The notes beneath the pieces were generated by a model that ran no database searches, was not told the origin of the DNA, and saw only the letters and a list, made by a program, of their open reading frames with translations. From Candidatus Sulfuritelmatomonas gaucii (GTDB taxonomy: Bacteria > Acidobacteriota > Terriglobia > Terriglobales > Acidobacteriaceae): a stretch of 64,000 nucleotides of DNA. Shown here one piece after another: positions 28,246-37,220 of the stretch. Numbering within the stretch: position 1 is the first letter of the stretch; each line of letters begins with the position of its first letter. The position numbers and the translations under genes are program-made. The stretch is taken from contig OKRB01000118.1 of the NCBI GenBank assembly GCA_900290245.1, positions 1 to 64,000 on the forward strand, read 5' to 3'.

Positions 28246-28833
28246 TCAGGTATCGGCGCCGAGGGGCATGCGGTTGCCCATGTGCTTCGTATACTCAACC
28301 TTAAATTCCTGCTTGGCGCGATGGAGCAGGACTCGCAGATACTCCCTGTCGACGCCGAACTGCCGGCAGACCTCATCTCGATCGCGTTCATCGAGGAAAA
28401 TTGCTTTCAACAAGGAGCGGTCTCGTTCCGGAAGGCGAAGGAGAATGGAGCGAACTTTTTCCTTGAGTTGCCGGGCGAAAATGATGTCGATGACGTCAGC
28501 ACCCGTTGCAGCGGGCTCCGGCGCGCCTGCTTCATCGAGCGACTCGCTGCGGCCTGTGGAGCGGTAATGCTCGAAGAGAACGTAGTTGCACACGTTGTTA
28601 ACGAACGCCCCCAGGCTTTCCGGTCGGCGCAGACCCTCATCCCTGCGCAAGACATCAAAGACCCGCGCGAATGTTTCCTGGCAAACATCGTCAATGGCGT
28701 GGGAAGATTGAAGGCGTGACCGGAGCTTGAGTTTGAGCAGGGCAGTGAAATATGCGACAAAATGCTCCTGTGTCTGCCGGTCTCCCGCGCGAAGATCCGC
28801 CACGTACTTCGCATCGAATGAATGAAATTGCAA
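28246..28833 (-). CDS. ECF-family RNA polymerase sigma factor
   Basis: About 195 residues from the proposed TTG at 28833. Region 2 is seen in 'FVAYFTALLKLKLRSR' and 'IDDVCQETFARVFDVLRR', followed by a linker ('GRSESLDEAGAPEP') and region 4 'LPERDRSLLKAIFLDERDRDEVCRQFGVDREYLRVLLHRAKQEF'. It directs transcription of its own regulon, probably including this operon. No ATG lies in frame near the expected start; TTG 28833 follows a GGCGGGG-type site and precedes 'QFHSFDAKYVADLRAGD'. The frame is open to 28977, but that extension is Arg/Pro-rich without sigma features. It is the first gene of the CHAT-protease operon. Confidence 0.88.
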   Translation of the reverse strand: MQFHSFDAKYVADLRAGDRQTQEHFVAYFTALLKLKLRSRLQSSHAIDDVCQETFARVFDVLRRDEGLRRPESLGAFVNNVCNYVLFEHYRSTGRSESLDEAGAPEPAATGADVIDIIFARQLKEKVRSILLRLPERDRSLLKAIFLDERDRDEVCRQFGVDREYLRVLLHRAKQEFKVEYTKHMGNRMPLGADT

Positions 28834-28973
28834 AGCTAACCCCGCCCTGGGAATAGACGGGTATAGTATCGCAGGCGGTGTCGGCGATGGAAAGCATCCT
28901 GGCCGTGGGGTGGCGGAATGCGTTCGGCGCCTCACAGGCCTGCCGCGTCCGGCCTGGCAGCGACGCACAGAGC

Positions 28974-29204
28974 TCATCGAGCAACCCCGAATCGTCTGCT
29001 TGCCAGCAGATAGAATGCGTCTCTGGGGTCGACCTGCTGGATCGGCTGGACAGGGTTGAACCGGTAGATTCTTCCGGTGAATCTTCCGGATATGGCGATT
29101 TCCAGGCGCCCGAGATACTCGACGTTCAAGTGGTAGTCACGTTCACCGAGCATGAAACGAATCTGCGCCGGATGACTATTGATTCCACCCAACCTCGAGC
29201 TCAT
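28974..29204 (-). CDS. small hypothetical protein
   Basis: 76 residues from ATG 29204 (86 from 29234). It contains 'YHLNVEYLGRLEIAISGRFTGRIYRF' and 'VDPRDAFYLLASRRF', a compact beta-type composition that looks genuinely coding and resembles short domains seen in phage and envelope proteins, but I cannot name a family. It overlaps the next upstream gene by 29 bases in another frame, suggesting coupling. Confidence 0.5.
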   Translation of the reverse strand: MSSRLGGINSHPAQIRFMLGERDYHLNVEYLGRLEIAISGRFTGRIYRFNPVQPIQQVDPRDAFYLLASRRFGVAR

Positions 29205-29526
29205 GAGCCGGCTTTTTGCTCGCGGAGAAAGCATAGTTGGTCCTCTTAGCCAATATTTGGAGCAGGCAGGCCCCTGCGGAAAGCACTTGCCCGCTGAAGA
29301 ACAATCCGATCCAGCCTCTGACGAACCATATTGCAGCCAAAAATGAAATCCAAAGGGTCAAACAGGAGATGACATTCGTCATGTATGCAGCCTTTCCAGG
29401 GCGGGATTTCGCTGCCAGATCGGTGGCTGAATTTCGGAACATGGGATGATCCGCCTCTATTAATAGGAGCCGCCATGGCGCTGATGGATCCGCGTCAGGT
29501 CGCGCGGCATGATCGTTTGTACTCAT
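29176..29526 (-). CDS. small two-segment membrane protein
   Basis: 116 residues. A polar N-terminus (1-48) leads to a hydrophobic region at about 50-90 ('VISCLTLWISFLAAIWFVRG', 'LFFSGQVLSAGACLLQIL') consistent with two transmembrane helices, then a short basic/polar tail. An AGGA sequence precedes the ATG at 29526. No family is recognised. It overlaps the open frame upstream by four bases (ATGA) and the one downstream by 29, so three short frames are stacked on this strand. Confidence 0.5.
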   Translation of the reverse strand: MSTNDHAARPDADPSAPWRLLLIEADHPMFRNSATDLAAKSRPGKAAYMTNVISCLTLWISFLAAIWFVRGWIGLFFSGQVLSAGACLLQILAKRTNYAFSASKKPAHELEVGWNQ

Positions 29527-29744
29527 CTCGAGTCCTGTTCAGCCGGTTTTTGAGCGCCTGCGGGGCCCGCCCCAAGTGACGGGCCCCGCATGTTCTGGGG
29601 GAGGGTACCTGGCTCGACTGTGGAGGCTCCGTAGGGCCAGTAAGGACGCGGCCAAGGCTTCCGCGCCGTACCGGCCCGTGCGACCCAGCAGCATGAAGCT
29701 GCCGCCGCATTCAAGAGATTCTTGGGCTGAGAGTCGTTAGGCAT
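29523..29744 (-). CDS. possible small hypothetical protein
   Basis: 73 residues, Ala/Pro/Gly-rich, no recognised domain. The only support is the ATGA overlap with the next gene and a GGATGG sequence six bases before ATG 29744. It could easily be a chance frame. Confidence 0.25.
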   Translation of the reverse strand: MPNDSQPKNLLNAAAASCCWVARAGTARKPWPRPYWPYGASTVEPGTLPQNMRGPSLGAGPAGAQKPAEQDSR

Positions 29745-30187
29745 GAATCGCCATCCATGTAAACGCCGCTGCACTCGTCAGACACGGCAGAAGTCGTGCC
29801 TTTGAATGCATCGGTTTTCACGCCCGATTTTCCGGGCTCGATGGGTAGTGCAGCGCTCCAGGCGATCGTTTCAGCATTTTCAGAAAAAGATTGACTGGGG
29901 GTTACGCCTGCCTCGAAGATGAGCGTTTTCTTCGCCGTTTATTTGAAACGTTTGCCAGCGTATCAGCACCATTGGGATGAAGCAGTACCGACGCTGCCTG
30001 ACAAACGCTTTGAATTTTGTTCAAGACTTCGCTTGTCCTAAAACCGCATTTCACATATCGGGCCAAGAATTGAGACTGTCTCATCTGAGATGCAGGCGAT
30101 TCTTACCGGACCTCGCCGCTTCCCAATGGAATCGTCAGATTCCGCGCCAGGGCCCGCATCGCAAGCGATTTATCTGGAGGGAACGCC
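29745..30187. other. intergenic region
   Basis: 443 bases with no convincing gene. It should contain the promoter of the GGDEF gene (plus strand); none could be assigned with confidence. Confidence 0.35.
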
Positions 30188-31393
30188 ATGTGTGCAAGCC
30201 ATGCGTACGTTTCGTTAGATACTCCCGTTTCTCCGCATCAGCTTCCGATTTTTGACGCAATCCGCGACCTGGCGGGAATGGCGAATCAATTTGCGGAAGA
30301 AGGGGGAACCAGCAACGAGCAGAAGCCAAATTCCGTGACAATATTGGTCGACGCTGAAGTCGACGGCGCAAGATATATGCTCGTACGCATGCCGCGGCTC
30401 GATCATTCGGGCCACCCGGGGCCTGTGACCCAAAGCGCCGCGGCAGATGAAACGCCTGGTGAACGGCGTCATAAATTTGGCGACCTCCGGCGGGTTCTGA
30501 TTGCCGAAAGCGACAGCGCCACGCGGCTTCGCCTGCTCCATCTGCTTCGCGAATGGGGCTTCAACAGTGAGGTGGCGACAGACGGAATCGAAGCGCTGAT
30601 GTTTCTTGAACAACACAGAGCGCCTGATCTGCTGATCATGAACCAGTCGTTGCCCGCCATTGACGGTATCGAATTATGCCGGCGGATCACCCGCGAATCG
30701 GGCGGACAGTCTCCATACATTTTCATCACGGGCTGCCAGAACGGCCGTCGAGACGTTGCCGAATCTCTTGAATCGGGGGCCTCGGAGTATCTGAGCTTGC
30801 CATTCGAGGAGCAGGAGTTGAAAGCCAGGCTCCTTGTTGCCCTTCGCGCGCTGACCCGCCAGGACAGCTTGATCAGCTCGCGCGAGCAGCTTCGCGATCA
30901 GGCTTCCAGAGATTCGCTTACAGGAGTCTCGAATCGGAGAGCAATTCTTGAGTTTCTCGAAGAAGAATTAGTCCGCGCCGGCCGCAATGTTCAATCCACC
31001 GGAGTCCTGATGCTCGATCTGGACCATTTCAAAAGGGTCAACGATGCTCTCGGACACCCGGCGGGCGATTTGGTACTGCAGCAAGTAGTTCGTCGTTTAA
31101 GCAGCATGCTGCGCGCGCATGATCGCCTCGGCCGCTATGGCGGAGAAGAATTCATGATCGTTGTTCCCGCTGTCGACCAGGCAGGACTCTGCGAACTCAC
31201 GGAACGAATTCGAGCGGCCGTCGATGCGGAGCCCTTTCATGCAGAAGCGAACGAAATACAAGTCACGCTCAGCATCGGCGCAGCGATCTCAAAATCGGGT
31301 GACAGATCGAGTACAAAACTGATTGCAACTGCAGATGAAGCTTTATATAAAGCCAAGAATCTAGGCCGCAATCGAGTGGTCTGTGGTATCTAA
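30188..31393 (+). CDS. receiver-GGDEF diguanylate cyclase with degenerate receiver
   Basis: 401 residues. An unassigned N-terminal region (1-95) is followed by a receiver domain (about 100-225) and a GGDEF domain (about 235-400). The cyclase signature GGEEF (318-322) is intact and the RxxD inhibitory site is present (RAHD, 309-312), so c-di-GMP synthesis with product feedback is expected. In the receiver, the position that normally holds the phospho-accepting Asp is Asn152 ('LLIMNQSLPAIDG'), so classical phosphorylation is unlikely; the acidic pair is kept in 'LIAESD'. The start has GGAGG seven bases upstream. It is monocistronic. Confidence 0.92.
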   Translation: MCASHAYVSLDTPVSPHQLPIFDAIRDLAGMANQFAEEGGTSNEQKPNSVTILVDAEVDGARYMLVRMPRLDHSGHPGPVTQSAAADETPGERRHKFGDLRRVLIAESDSATRLRLLHLLREWGFNSEVATDGIEALMFLEQHRAPDLLIMNQSLPAIDGIELCRRITRESGGQSPYIFITGCQNGRRDVAESLESGASEYLSLPFEEQELKARLLVALRALTRQDSLISSREQLRDQASRDSLTGVSNRRAILEFLEEELVRAGRNVQSTGVLMLDLDHFKRVNDALGHPAGDLVLQQVVRRLSSMLRAHDRLGRYGGEEFMIVVPAVDQAGLCELTERIRAAVDAEPFHAEANEIQVTLSIGAAISKSGDRSSTKLIATADEALYKAKNLGRNRVVCGI

Positions 31394-31539
31394 AGAACCA
31401 TGCAAGTTCGATTGGCAAGATACTGCCGCTCAGTGAGGCGGCCAGGCCTAGGCAGAGGCGGAAAAGGGTGGCAGCGGGAAGCTCTTGCTGATACCTTGAA
31501 CTCATTGCTGGACAGATGTTGTCTCAAGGAAGAACTGAA

Positions 31540-31893
31540 ATGGTGAAAAAGCGGCGCGGAATTAATCCCGCTTCTCGACCGAGTGGCGATGGGTGCGTAG
31601 AATGCCTGGCGTCGCCGGATGGTTGGTGGTTTCACCTCCGGCGGTGCGCGGAGTGTGGGCACATCGGTTGCTGTGACAGTTCCCCGAGTCAGCACGCATC
31701 AAAGCATGCGGCGGCGACAGGGCATCCGATCATAACCAGCTTTGAGCCGGGTGAGGACTGGTTCTTCGATTACCAAAAGCAGGAAACGGTCGAAGGTGTG
31801 GAGATGCTTCCGCCGCGCGCGCATCCCGCAAGTCAGCCCACACCTGGACCCGCAGGAAGAGTGCCAGCCAACTGGGAGTCGCTCCTGAATTAG
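31540..31893 (+). CDS. UBP-type zinc finger protein
   Basis: 117 residues. Cys/His ligands are spaced as in ZnF-UBP domains: 'GCVECLASPDGWWFHLRRCAECGHIGCCDSS' followed by 'HASKHAAATGHPIITSFEPGEDWFFDY'. In eukaryotes this fold binds the ubiquitin C-terminus; bacterial stand-alone versions have no established role. ATG 31540 with AAGGA upstream is preferred over an upstream in-frame ATG at 31516. The C-terminal 35 residues are Pro-rich. Confidence 0.85.
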   Translation: MVKKRRGINPASRPSGDGCVECLASPDGWWFHLRRCAECGHIGCCDSSPSQHASKHAAATGHPIITSFEPGEDWFFDYQKQETVEGVEMLPPRAHPASQPTPGPAGRVPANWESLLN

Positions 31894-31987
31894 CTGCCCG
31901 TTATAGGATAGCCAGCAGATGAAAGGCTTCTTTTACCGTAGTCATTTTCGCCCGCATCATAATTCGTCTTGAAACAGGAGATACCAC

Positions 31988-32434
31988 ATGGATCTACCTG
32001 ACGCGCCGATTGCACACGAAGGCTTCTTCGCAGCCCACTTCTTCACCGTCAGCGACCAGGAAAAATCGAGGGACTTCTACGTCCGAATTCTTGGCGGAAA
32101 ATTGATCAAACCAGAAAATCCCGGCTACATCAAGTTGGCGAATACGTGGATCATTCTCAATTCCGGCGGTGGCCCCACTCCCGACAAGCCGAAGGTCCTT
32201 CTTGAGACGCCGACGAATCTGAACAGAGTAAGCAGCTTCTTGAATTTGCGTGTCGCCGACATTTGGGCCTGCTACAAAGAATGGGGCGACAAAGGAGCTT
32301 CCTTTCTTACAGAACCATGGGCCAATACTGATGGCTGGGAATGGCGCTGCTACCTGCGTGATCCAGACGGCTACATCATCGAGGTTGGCCAATATACCCA
32401 ACTCGCCATCGACTGGTTCAAAAGCCGCGGCTAA
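31988..32434 (+). CDS. VOC-superfamily (glyoxalase/dioxygenase-like) protein
   Basis: 148 residues forming a two-module VOC fold: 'HFFTVSDQEKSRDFYVRILGGKL' at the N-terminus and 'WRCYLRDPDGYIIEVGQYTQ' at the C-terminus, with the usual metal-ligand Glu in 'IIEVGQ'. VOC proteins include lyases, dioxygenases and resistance proteins; the substrate cannot be told here. AGGAG lies seven bases before the ATG. It is convergent with the histidine kinase gene. Confidence 0.88.
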   Translation: MDLPDAPIAHEGFFAAHFFTVSDQEKSRDFYVRILGGKLIKPENPGYIKLANTWIILNSGGGPTPDKPKVLLETPTNLNRVSSFLNLRVADIWACYKEWGDKGASFLTEPWANTDGWEWRCYLRDPDGYIIEVGQYTQLAIDWFKSRG

Positions 32435-32549
32435 CTTGACCAGCGATATACAACAGAACGTTCGAAGCTTCCCGGCTCGGCGCGTCAACGTTGTGCTCCG
32501 CAACCCTGAATGGAGGCGGGCATCGTGCGGTCCATTGGCTGGAAGGCAA

Positions 32550-33926
32550 CTAAGTTACGAGCGCAAGCCGAACTTGAAAGACAGTGTCACCCGGCTTTGA
32601 AGTGACTTGTATATTGCCGCCAAGCTTTCTAACGATGGTCTGTACAGTGGTCAGCCCGAGGCCCGTTCCTTCGCCAACATCCTTGGTCGTAAAAAATGGA
32701 TCAAAAATGTAGGGCTTGATCTCCGCTGGAATTCCGGAACCGCTATCGCCAATTTCAATCACCGCGTAGTTGTCTTCGCGGAAGATCTGCAGCCGAAGTT
32801 CACCTTGACCGGGCATTGCGTCGATGGCATTTTCGATCAGGTTGGTCCAGACCTGACTCAACTCACTCCCCACCGCGCTGACCAGCAGCGGAACCGGTTC
32901 GCAGTTACGCTTCACCTCAATGCCAGGTCGCAGGATGTGGGCCAGTGTGCCAAGCGTGGTTTCGAGGCTCCGCGCGACATCAATATCCTGCACCGGCGCC
33001 TGGTCCATATAGGTATATTCCTTAACCGTCCGAACCAGATTCGAGATCCGATCGCTGCTGTTCTCTACTGCGCCGAGAAGAATCGACAATTCCGCAGATG
33101 CCGCGATTCGCGCCGGTGCCGGGCGAGCCGTGCGCGAATCGAGATTTGTTAACAGAGAGACGAGAGTGTCCGAGGCCATATTGCACTTTGCCAGACTCGC
33201 CGACAACTCCCATGGATCGGGGTGGCCATGGCTGCGGAGTATCGAATTTAGTCTTTCCTCCAGGTCGCCGAGAGCGAGCCCGTCTAGCAGAACAGCCTTT
33301 GATTCGAGCAACGAGGCCTCCGCCTCTTCAATTCTGGCCTTGTCCGAATCATTGACAGACAGTCGCCACAATTCGGAGTTCGCGCCTCGCATTTTCGCCA
33401 GCATATCGCGCATTTGATCGGCCGCGCGCTTGACAGCCGACGCCGGGTTATTCAATTCGTGAGCAAGCCCCGCGGATAATTTACCCAATGAGGCCGAACG
33501 GTCGCGCATCTGCTCGATTCGGGTTCCTTCCCGAATTCTTTCGGACATCATGGCGACCAATCTTGTGGTCAATTCCGGCATTTTGTGGATAAGTTCTGAG
33601 AACCGCGCAACGGGAAATTTGCCGAGACGCCCATCCGTCAGGGCGCGGCCGGTTACCGTGAAACGTTTCATCCTGGAAAAAGGAAGTACCCCACTGACCT
33701 CGCCGGCTTGAGCCGGGAGGGTAACGATGTCGCCACCGAACTCTCCACTCCACTGAAAGAGTCCTTCAAGGAAAATGAACATCCAGTCCGCTGGATCGTC
33801 CTTATGTACAAATGCCTCTCCGGGCTGAACAGAGACTTCTTGTATTTGCCTCAGAAACCACTCGATCTGGTCATCCGGCAAATCCGAGAATGCTGCCACA
33901 CCCCGCAATTCGACTAAACTAATCAT
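32550..33926 (-). CDS. sensor histidine kinase with N-terminal cNMP-binding-like domain
   Basis: 458 residues. A CRP-like cyclic-nucleotide-binding domain occupies about 5-125 ('VSVQPGEAFVHKDDPADWMFIFLEG'). The dimerisation/phosphoacceptor helix carries 'LSAGLAHELNNPASAVKRAAD' (His near 155). The C-terminal ATPase has the N box 'LIENAIDAMPGQG', G1 'IGDSGSGIP', F box 'IFDPFFTTK' and G2 'GTGLGLTTV'. It has no transmembrane segment, so it is a cytoplasmic kinase reading an intracellular ligand. No response regulator lies next to it. AAGG is nine bases before the ATG. Confidence 0.92.
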   Translation of the reverse strand: MISLVELRGVAAFSDLPDDQIEWFLRQIQEVSVQPGEAFVHKDDPADWMFIFLEGLFQWSGEFGGDIVTLPAQAGEVSGVLPFSRMKRFTVTGRALTDGRLGKFPVARFSELIHKMPELTTRLVAMMSERIREGTRIEQMRDRSASLGKLSAGLAHELNNPASAVKRAADQMRDMLAKMRGANSELWRLSVNDSDKARIEEAEASLLESKAVLLDGLALGDLEERLNSILRSHGHPDPWELSASLAKCNMASDTLVSLLTNLDSRTARPAPARIAASAELSILLGAVENSSDRISNLVRTVKEYTYMDQAPVQDIDVARSLETTLGTLAHILRPGIEVKRNCEPVPLLVSAVGSELSQVWTNLIENAIDAMPGQGELRLQIFREDNYAVIEIGDSGSGIPAEIKPYIFDPFFTTKDVGEGTGLGLTTVQTIVRKLGGNIQVTSKPGDTVFQVRLALVT

Positions 33927-34144
33927 TCATCAAGCCTTTCCGTGAGTAGAGCAATCGATCCCTCAAGTCTCAACGGCGCTCGGAGAAGCGCAAACTGCCG
34001 ATTCCTCATTCGGAGATTCAATCGGCATCTTGATCAGCTGATCTTACTCGACCGAGTCTATGCCGCATGAATGGACAGGATTCAGTTCTTTCAGCTACGC
34101 CAGTGAAGAACTGGTGACACCAGAAATACTACCTGAGGGCAAGG

Positions 34145-35473
34145 TCAATTCGATTCAGAAACGGAACTTGAGGCGATCCCGTGCTCCAGCTTCTTCGACA
34201 GTAGGATGCTCGATATGCAAAAACCGATGAACAAGTAATAGCCGGGCAGGATCTTGGAAGCATTTGTCGGGATCAGCACTTCCTGGACGTTTGGCACCTC
34301 GCGCAATCCGTCCAACCCGCTTCCGATGACGCCGTTGAACGCGACGAAGGACATGAAGATCGCCAGGACCATGACGTCGGCCATGGACCACTTGGATAGC
34401 TCGAAAGCCAGCAGCCTGACGAAGCCGTTCGTGCGCAACAGCGCCGGCCGGAAGAGACTCGCTCCGAGCGCCAGCATCTTTAGGGCAGGGAAGACCACGC
34501 TGAACAGGATCACAAGCACGCCAACTAGCGTCATCTCTGGCCGGCCCATGTGTATCAGAGTTTGATATACCTCAAACACGGTCTTGCTGCGGTAGTACAG
34601 CGACTGGTCGTGAAACTCGATGGGCGTGCCGAGCAGGGTTGCGTCAATCTTTGTGACTCGAACTTCCACCTCCAGCATCGGGCTGAGTACGCCGCCGGCC
34701 AGCATCGCAAGGCAGAACAACATCAGCACCACAACGGCGCCGCGCGAGAGCGTCCGCTTGCCGACCATCAACAGGATGAACCCCAGCGCCGCCGATGCGA
34801 GCACCGTCAGATAGTAGCGATTCACCTTTGAGTCTGCTTCCGCGATCTTCGCGCCAAGGTTCGCCTCGCAGGCCGCACCATTGGCGCACCCATATCGCTT
34901 CAGGATGGCGTTATAGGTGGTCATGTCGGTTGTCCCGAACGTGTTTGTGACCGCATTAGCCAGTACGCCGCGAATGGAATCCTTGAAGCTCTTTTGCGTT
35001 TTCGGGCCGGCTAGCTCCGCCATCACCACGTTGGTGTACTCCGGCACATGCGGACGCAGCGACGCAATGATCATGTTCACGAGGAATGCGTTGCCCCCGC
35101 CGGGCATGCCCGATGCCTTGGCCTTGGGCGCCGTCATCTGCGTCTTGATGTTGTCAAACAGTGTGTACAGCGACCGTTCAACCATGGGGCGGAGACTCTT
35201 GCTCTGTCCTTTGAGATCGAGCTTGTCGACTTGCGCGCTAAGTATCGGGCCAATGATGGCGCGCCATTGGTCGGCACTTAGGATTCCGTAGCGCGCGTGT
35301 GTGATCTCGGCCAGGTCGGTACGGAGGAGGCGGCGCGCCGCCAGGCCATCGACGGTCATCCAACTGAACCAGATGGCCGGCAAAAGCAAAATCACGGCTC
35401 CGGCTAAGCGGAAATCGAAAGAACGCGAATGCTCGCTCGGTGACAGATCCATCGCTGTATCTGCGTTTCCCAT
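34145..35473 (-). CDS. PqiA-family (paraquat-inducible protein A) membrane protein
   Basis: 442 residues. One N-terminal transmembrane helix (about 24-42) is followed by a 180-residue soluble segment. A C-terminal block of four to six helices is typical of PqiA: 'TLVGVLVILFSVVFPALKMLAL', 'FELSKWSMADVMVLAIFMSFVAFN' and 'GYYLFIGFCISSILLSKKL'. PqiA proteins partner MCE-domain PqiB in lipid transport across the envelope; no MCE gene is in this window. The ribosome-binding site is poor, so the start is uncertain by some residues. Confidence 0.8.
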   Translation of the reverse strand: MGNADTAMDLSPSEHSRSFDFRLAGAVILLLPAIWFSWMTVDGLAARRLLRTDLAEITHARYGILSADQWRAIIGPILSAQVDKLDLKGQSKSLRPMVERSLYTLFDNIKTQMTAPKAKASGMPGGGNAFLVNMIIASLRPHVPEYTNVVMAELAGPKTQKSFKDSIRGVLANAVTNTFGTTDMTTYNAILKRYGCANGAACEANLGAKIAEADSKVNRYYLTVLASAALGFILLMVGKRTLSRGAVVVLMLFCLAMLAGGVLSPMLEVEVRVTKIDATLLGTPIEFHDQSLYYRSKTVFEVYQTLIHMGRPEMTLVGVLVILFSVVFPALKMLALGASLFRPALLRTNGFVRLLAFELSKWSMADVMVLAIFMSFVAFNGVIGSGLDGLREVPNVQEVLIPTNASKILPGYYLFIGFCISSILLSKKLEHGIASSSVSESN

Positions 35474-35807
35474 GACGGTGACAACCAGTATAAAACCGTT
35501 TTCCGACTCGGGAAGATTTCAATTGCGAATAATCGCTTGGCAGCTCCCCGTAAACGCCGTTCTGTTTACGAGCCCTTGGTGTGCGGCTCCGGGCGGAGTT
35601 GCGGTTCCTGATCCGTCATCAGGTAGCCCGGAGAGTTTGATCTCGAACTTCGCAATGTCGCGCGTCGTGAAAAGCGCTGGTCAACTGTGGGTTGAAGTCC
35701 CACCCAACCATAGTGTGCCCCTTCTCCATGCATTTCTCGGTCATAGGATTCGGAACGTCGCCTTGGGATGTCTATCCTGAACCCGCTCGCTGCATAGTTC
35801 GTGACCA
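35474..35807. other. intergenic region
   Basis: 334 bases between the outer-membrane efflux protein's stop and the PqiA-family start, both on the minus strand. No recognisable gene. A short hairpin-like GTGGGTTGAAGTCCCACC lies near 35687. Confidence 0.3.
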
Positions 35808-37220
35808 CTATGCTTGCCAACCGCCCCCGAGCGCGCTATAGAGTTGTACGAGCGCAAGCGCTTCGTCTTGTTGCGCGTTGACCAGGTTCAATTCGGCGGC
35901 GTATAGGTTTGAATCCGTGGTCAGGACTTCGAGATATCCGGTAGACCCGCCCTGGTATCGGATGCGCGCAAGCCGCGTTGCATCTTTCGCGGCCTCAACG
36001 AGTTTCTCCTGCTGCTCGCGGTAGGCACGCTCCTTGTTCAACGCGATCAGGGCATTGGACACGTCGCGGAACGCGCCGGCTATGGTCTTCTGATAGTTGA
36101 GTACCATCTCTTCCTTGGTCTCCTGTGAGAGCTGAAGCTGTCCGCGAAGTTTCCCGCCCTCGAAGAGCGGTTGCGTTAGCGTGCCGAGGCCATAGATAGT
36201 TTTTCCGCTGGTTGCAAAGATACTCGAAAGACTGTCGCCGCCGACACCACCCGATGCACTGATAGACAAGTTGGGGAAGAATTGCGCACGAGCCACACCG
36301 ATTTGCGCGTTTGCAGCGATCAGTGTCGCTTCAGCCTGCTGGATATCGGGCCGCCGCTCGAGAAGCTGTGAAGGTAACCCTGTTGGAAGGTCCTGGAGTG
36401 GAGGCGCAAGCGCGGTGGGGTCATCGTGACTGATCGGTCCAGGATTTTCTCCGAGCAGCAGGGCAATTGCATTCTCCTCTTGTTGAATCTGCTCTTCGAG
36501 CTGGGGTATCTCCGAGGTCGCTGTGTAGAGTAACTGCTCCGCTTGGCGGACATCTGACAAGGGAGCCGAACCTCCACTCTCCAGTTTCCTGGTGAGCGCG
36601 AGCGAGTCCTGCCGGGCCTTCAGCGTTTCTTTTGTGATCTCAAGTTGTGAGTCGAGCGCCCGAATCTGCAGATAAGCCGTCGCTACCTGCTGCACCAATG
36701 TGAGTTGCACCGCGCGCTGTGCCCAAACCTGCGCCAGTAGCTGGGCGCGTGCGGCCTCAGTCTGTTTGCGGTAGAGTCCCCAGAAATCCGGCGTCCACGC
36801 GGCTGAAACATTCAATGACCCGTCAACCAGAGGATTGGGAAGTTGTGTGCCAAGCGAAGTTGGCAGGCTTGCGCCGATCCCTGTGCCCCCGACGGTGACG
36901 GTCGGGAACTCTTGCGATCGGGTGATCCTGACCTGGGCTTGCGCTTCGAGAATGCGCCGCGCCGCAATTCGCACGTCGTAGTTATTGGCGAGAGCCTTGC
37001 GAATCAATTCCTGCAACTCGGGCTCACGATAAACCGCAGCCCATTGTTCATCGCCGAAAGATTTCTGATCGTCACTCTTGATCACGGCATCATCCGGTCC
37101 ACGAAAGGCGGGCGGCGCCGTGACGGGTGGCCGTACGTATTTTGGGCCGACCGTGCAACCGGCAACAAGGCCGACCGCCATGGCGAGAAAGCTCAAACGC
37201 AAGAGTTCCTGGTATCTCAT
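35808..37220 (-). CDS. RND efflux outer-membrane factor lipoprotein (OprM/NodT type)
   Basis: 470 residues from ATG 37220. A lipoprotein signal with lipobox 'LVAGC' (Cys near 21) is followed by two OEP repeats with long coiled helices, e.g. 'LVQQVATAYLQIRALDSQLEITKETLKARQ' and 'RPDIQQAEATLIAANAQIGVARAQFFPNLS'. It forms the outer-membrane channel of a tripartite pump. The start has GGAGG nine bases upstream and overlaps the permease stop by one base (TGATG), so the two are coupled. The frame is open to 37475, but that part is Arg-rich shadow of the permease gene. Confidence 0.93.
   Translation of the reverse strand: MRYQELLRLSFLAMAVGLVAGCTVGPKYVRPPVTAPPAFRGPDDAVIKSDDQKSFGDEQWAAVYREPELQELIRKALANNYDVRIAARRILEAQAQVRITRSQEFPTVTVGGTGIGASLPTSLGTQLPNPLVDGSLNVSAAWTPDFWGLYRKQTEAARAQLLAQVWAQRAVQLTLVQQVATAYLQIRALDSQLEITKETLKARQDSLALTRKLESGGSAPLSDVRQAEQLLYTATSEIPQLEEQIQQEENAIALLLGENPGPISHDDPTALAPPLQDLPTGLPSQLLERRPDIQQAEATLIAANAQIGVARAQFFPNLSISASGGVGGDSLSSIFATSGKTIYGLGTLTQPLFEGGKLRGQLQLSQETKEEMVLNYQKTIAGAFRDVSNALIALNKERAYREQQEKLVEAAKDATRLARIRYQGGSTGYLEVLTTDSNLYAAELNLVNAQQDEALALVQLYSALGGGWQA

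Noticed and set aside
35530-35810. Possible group II intron or structured RNA end
   Set aside because: Only a short hairpin-like GTGGG...CCCAC was seen; no domain V/VI pattern or intron-encoded protein.
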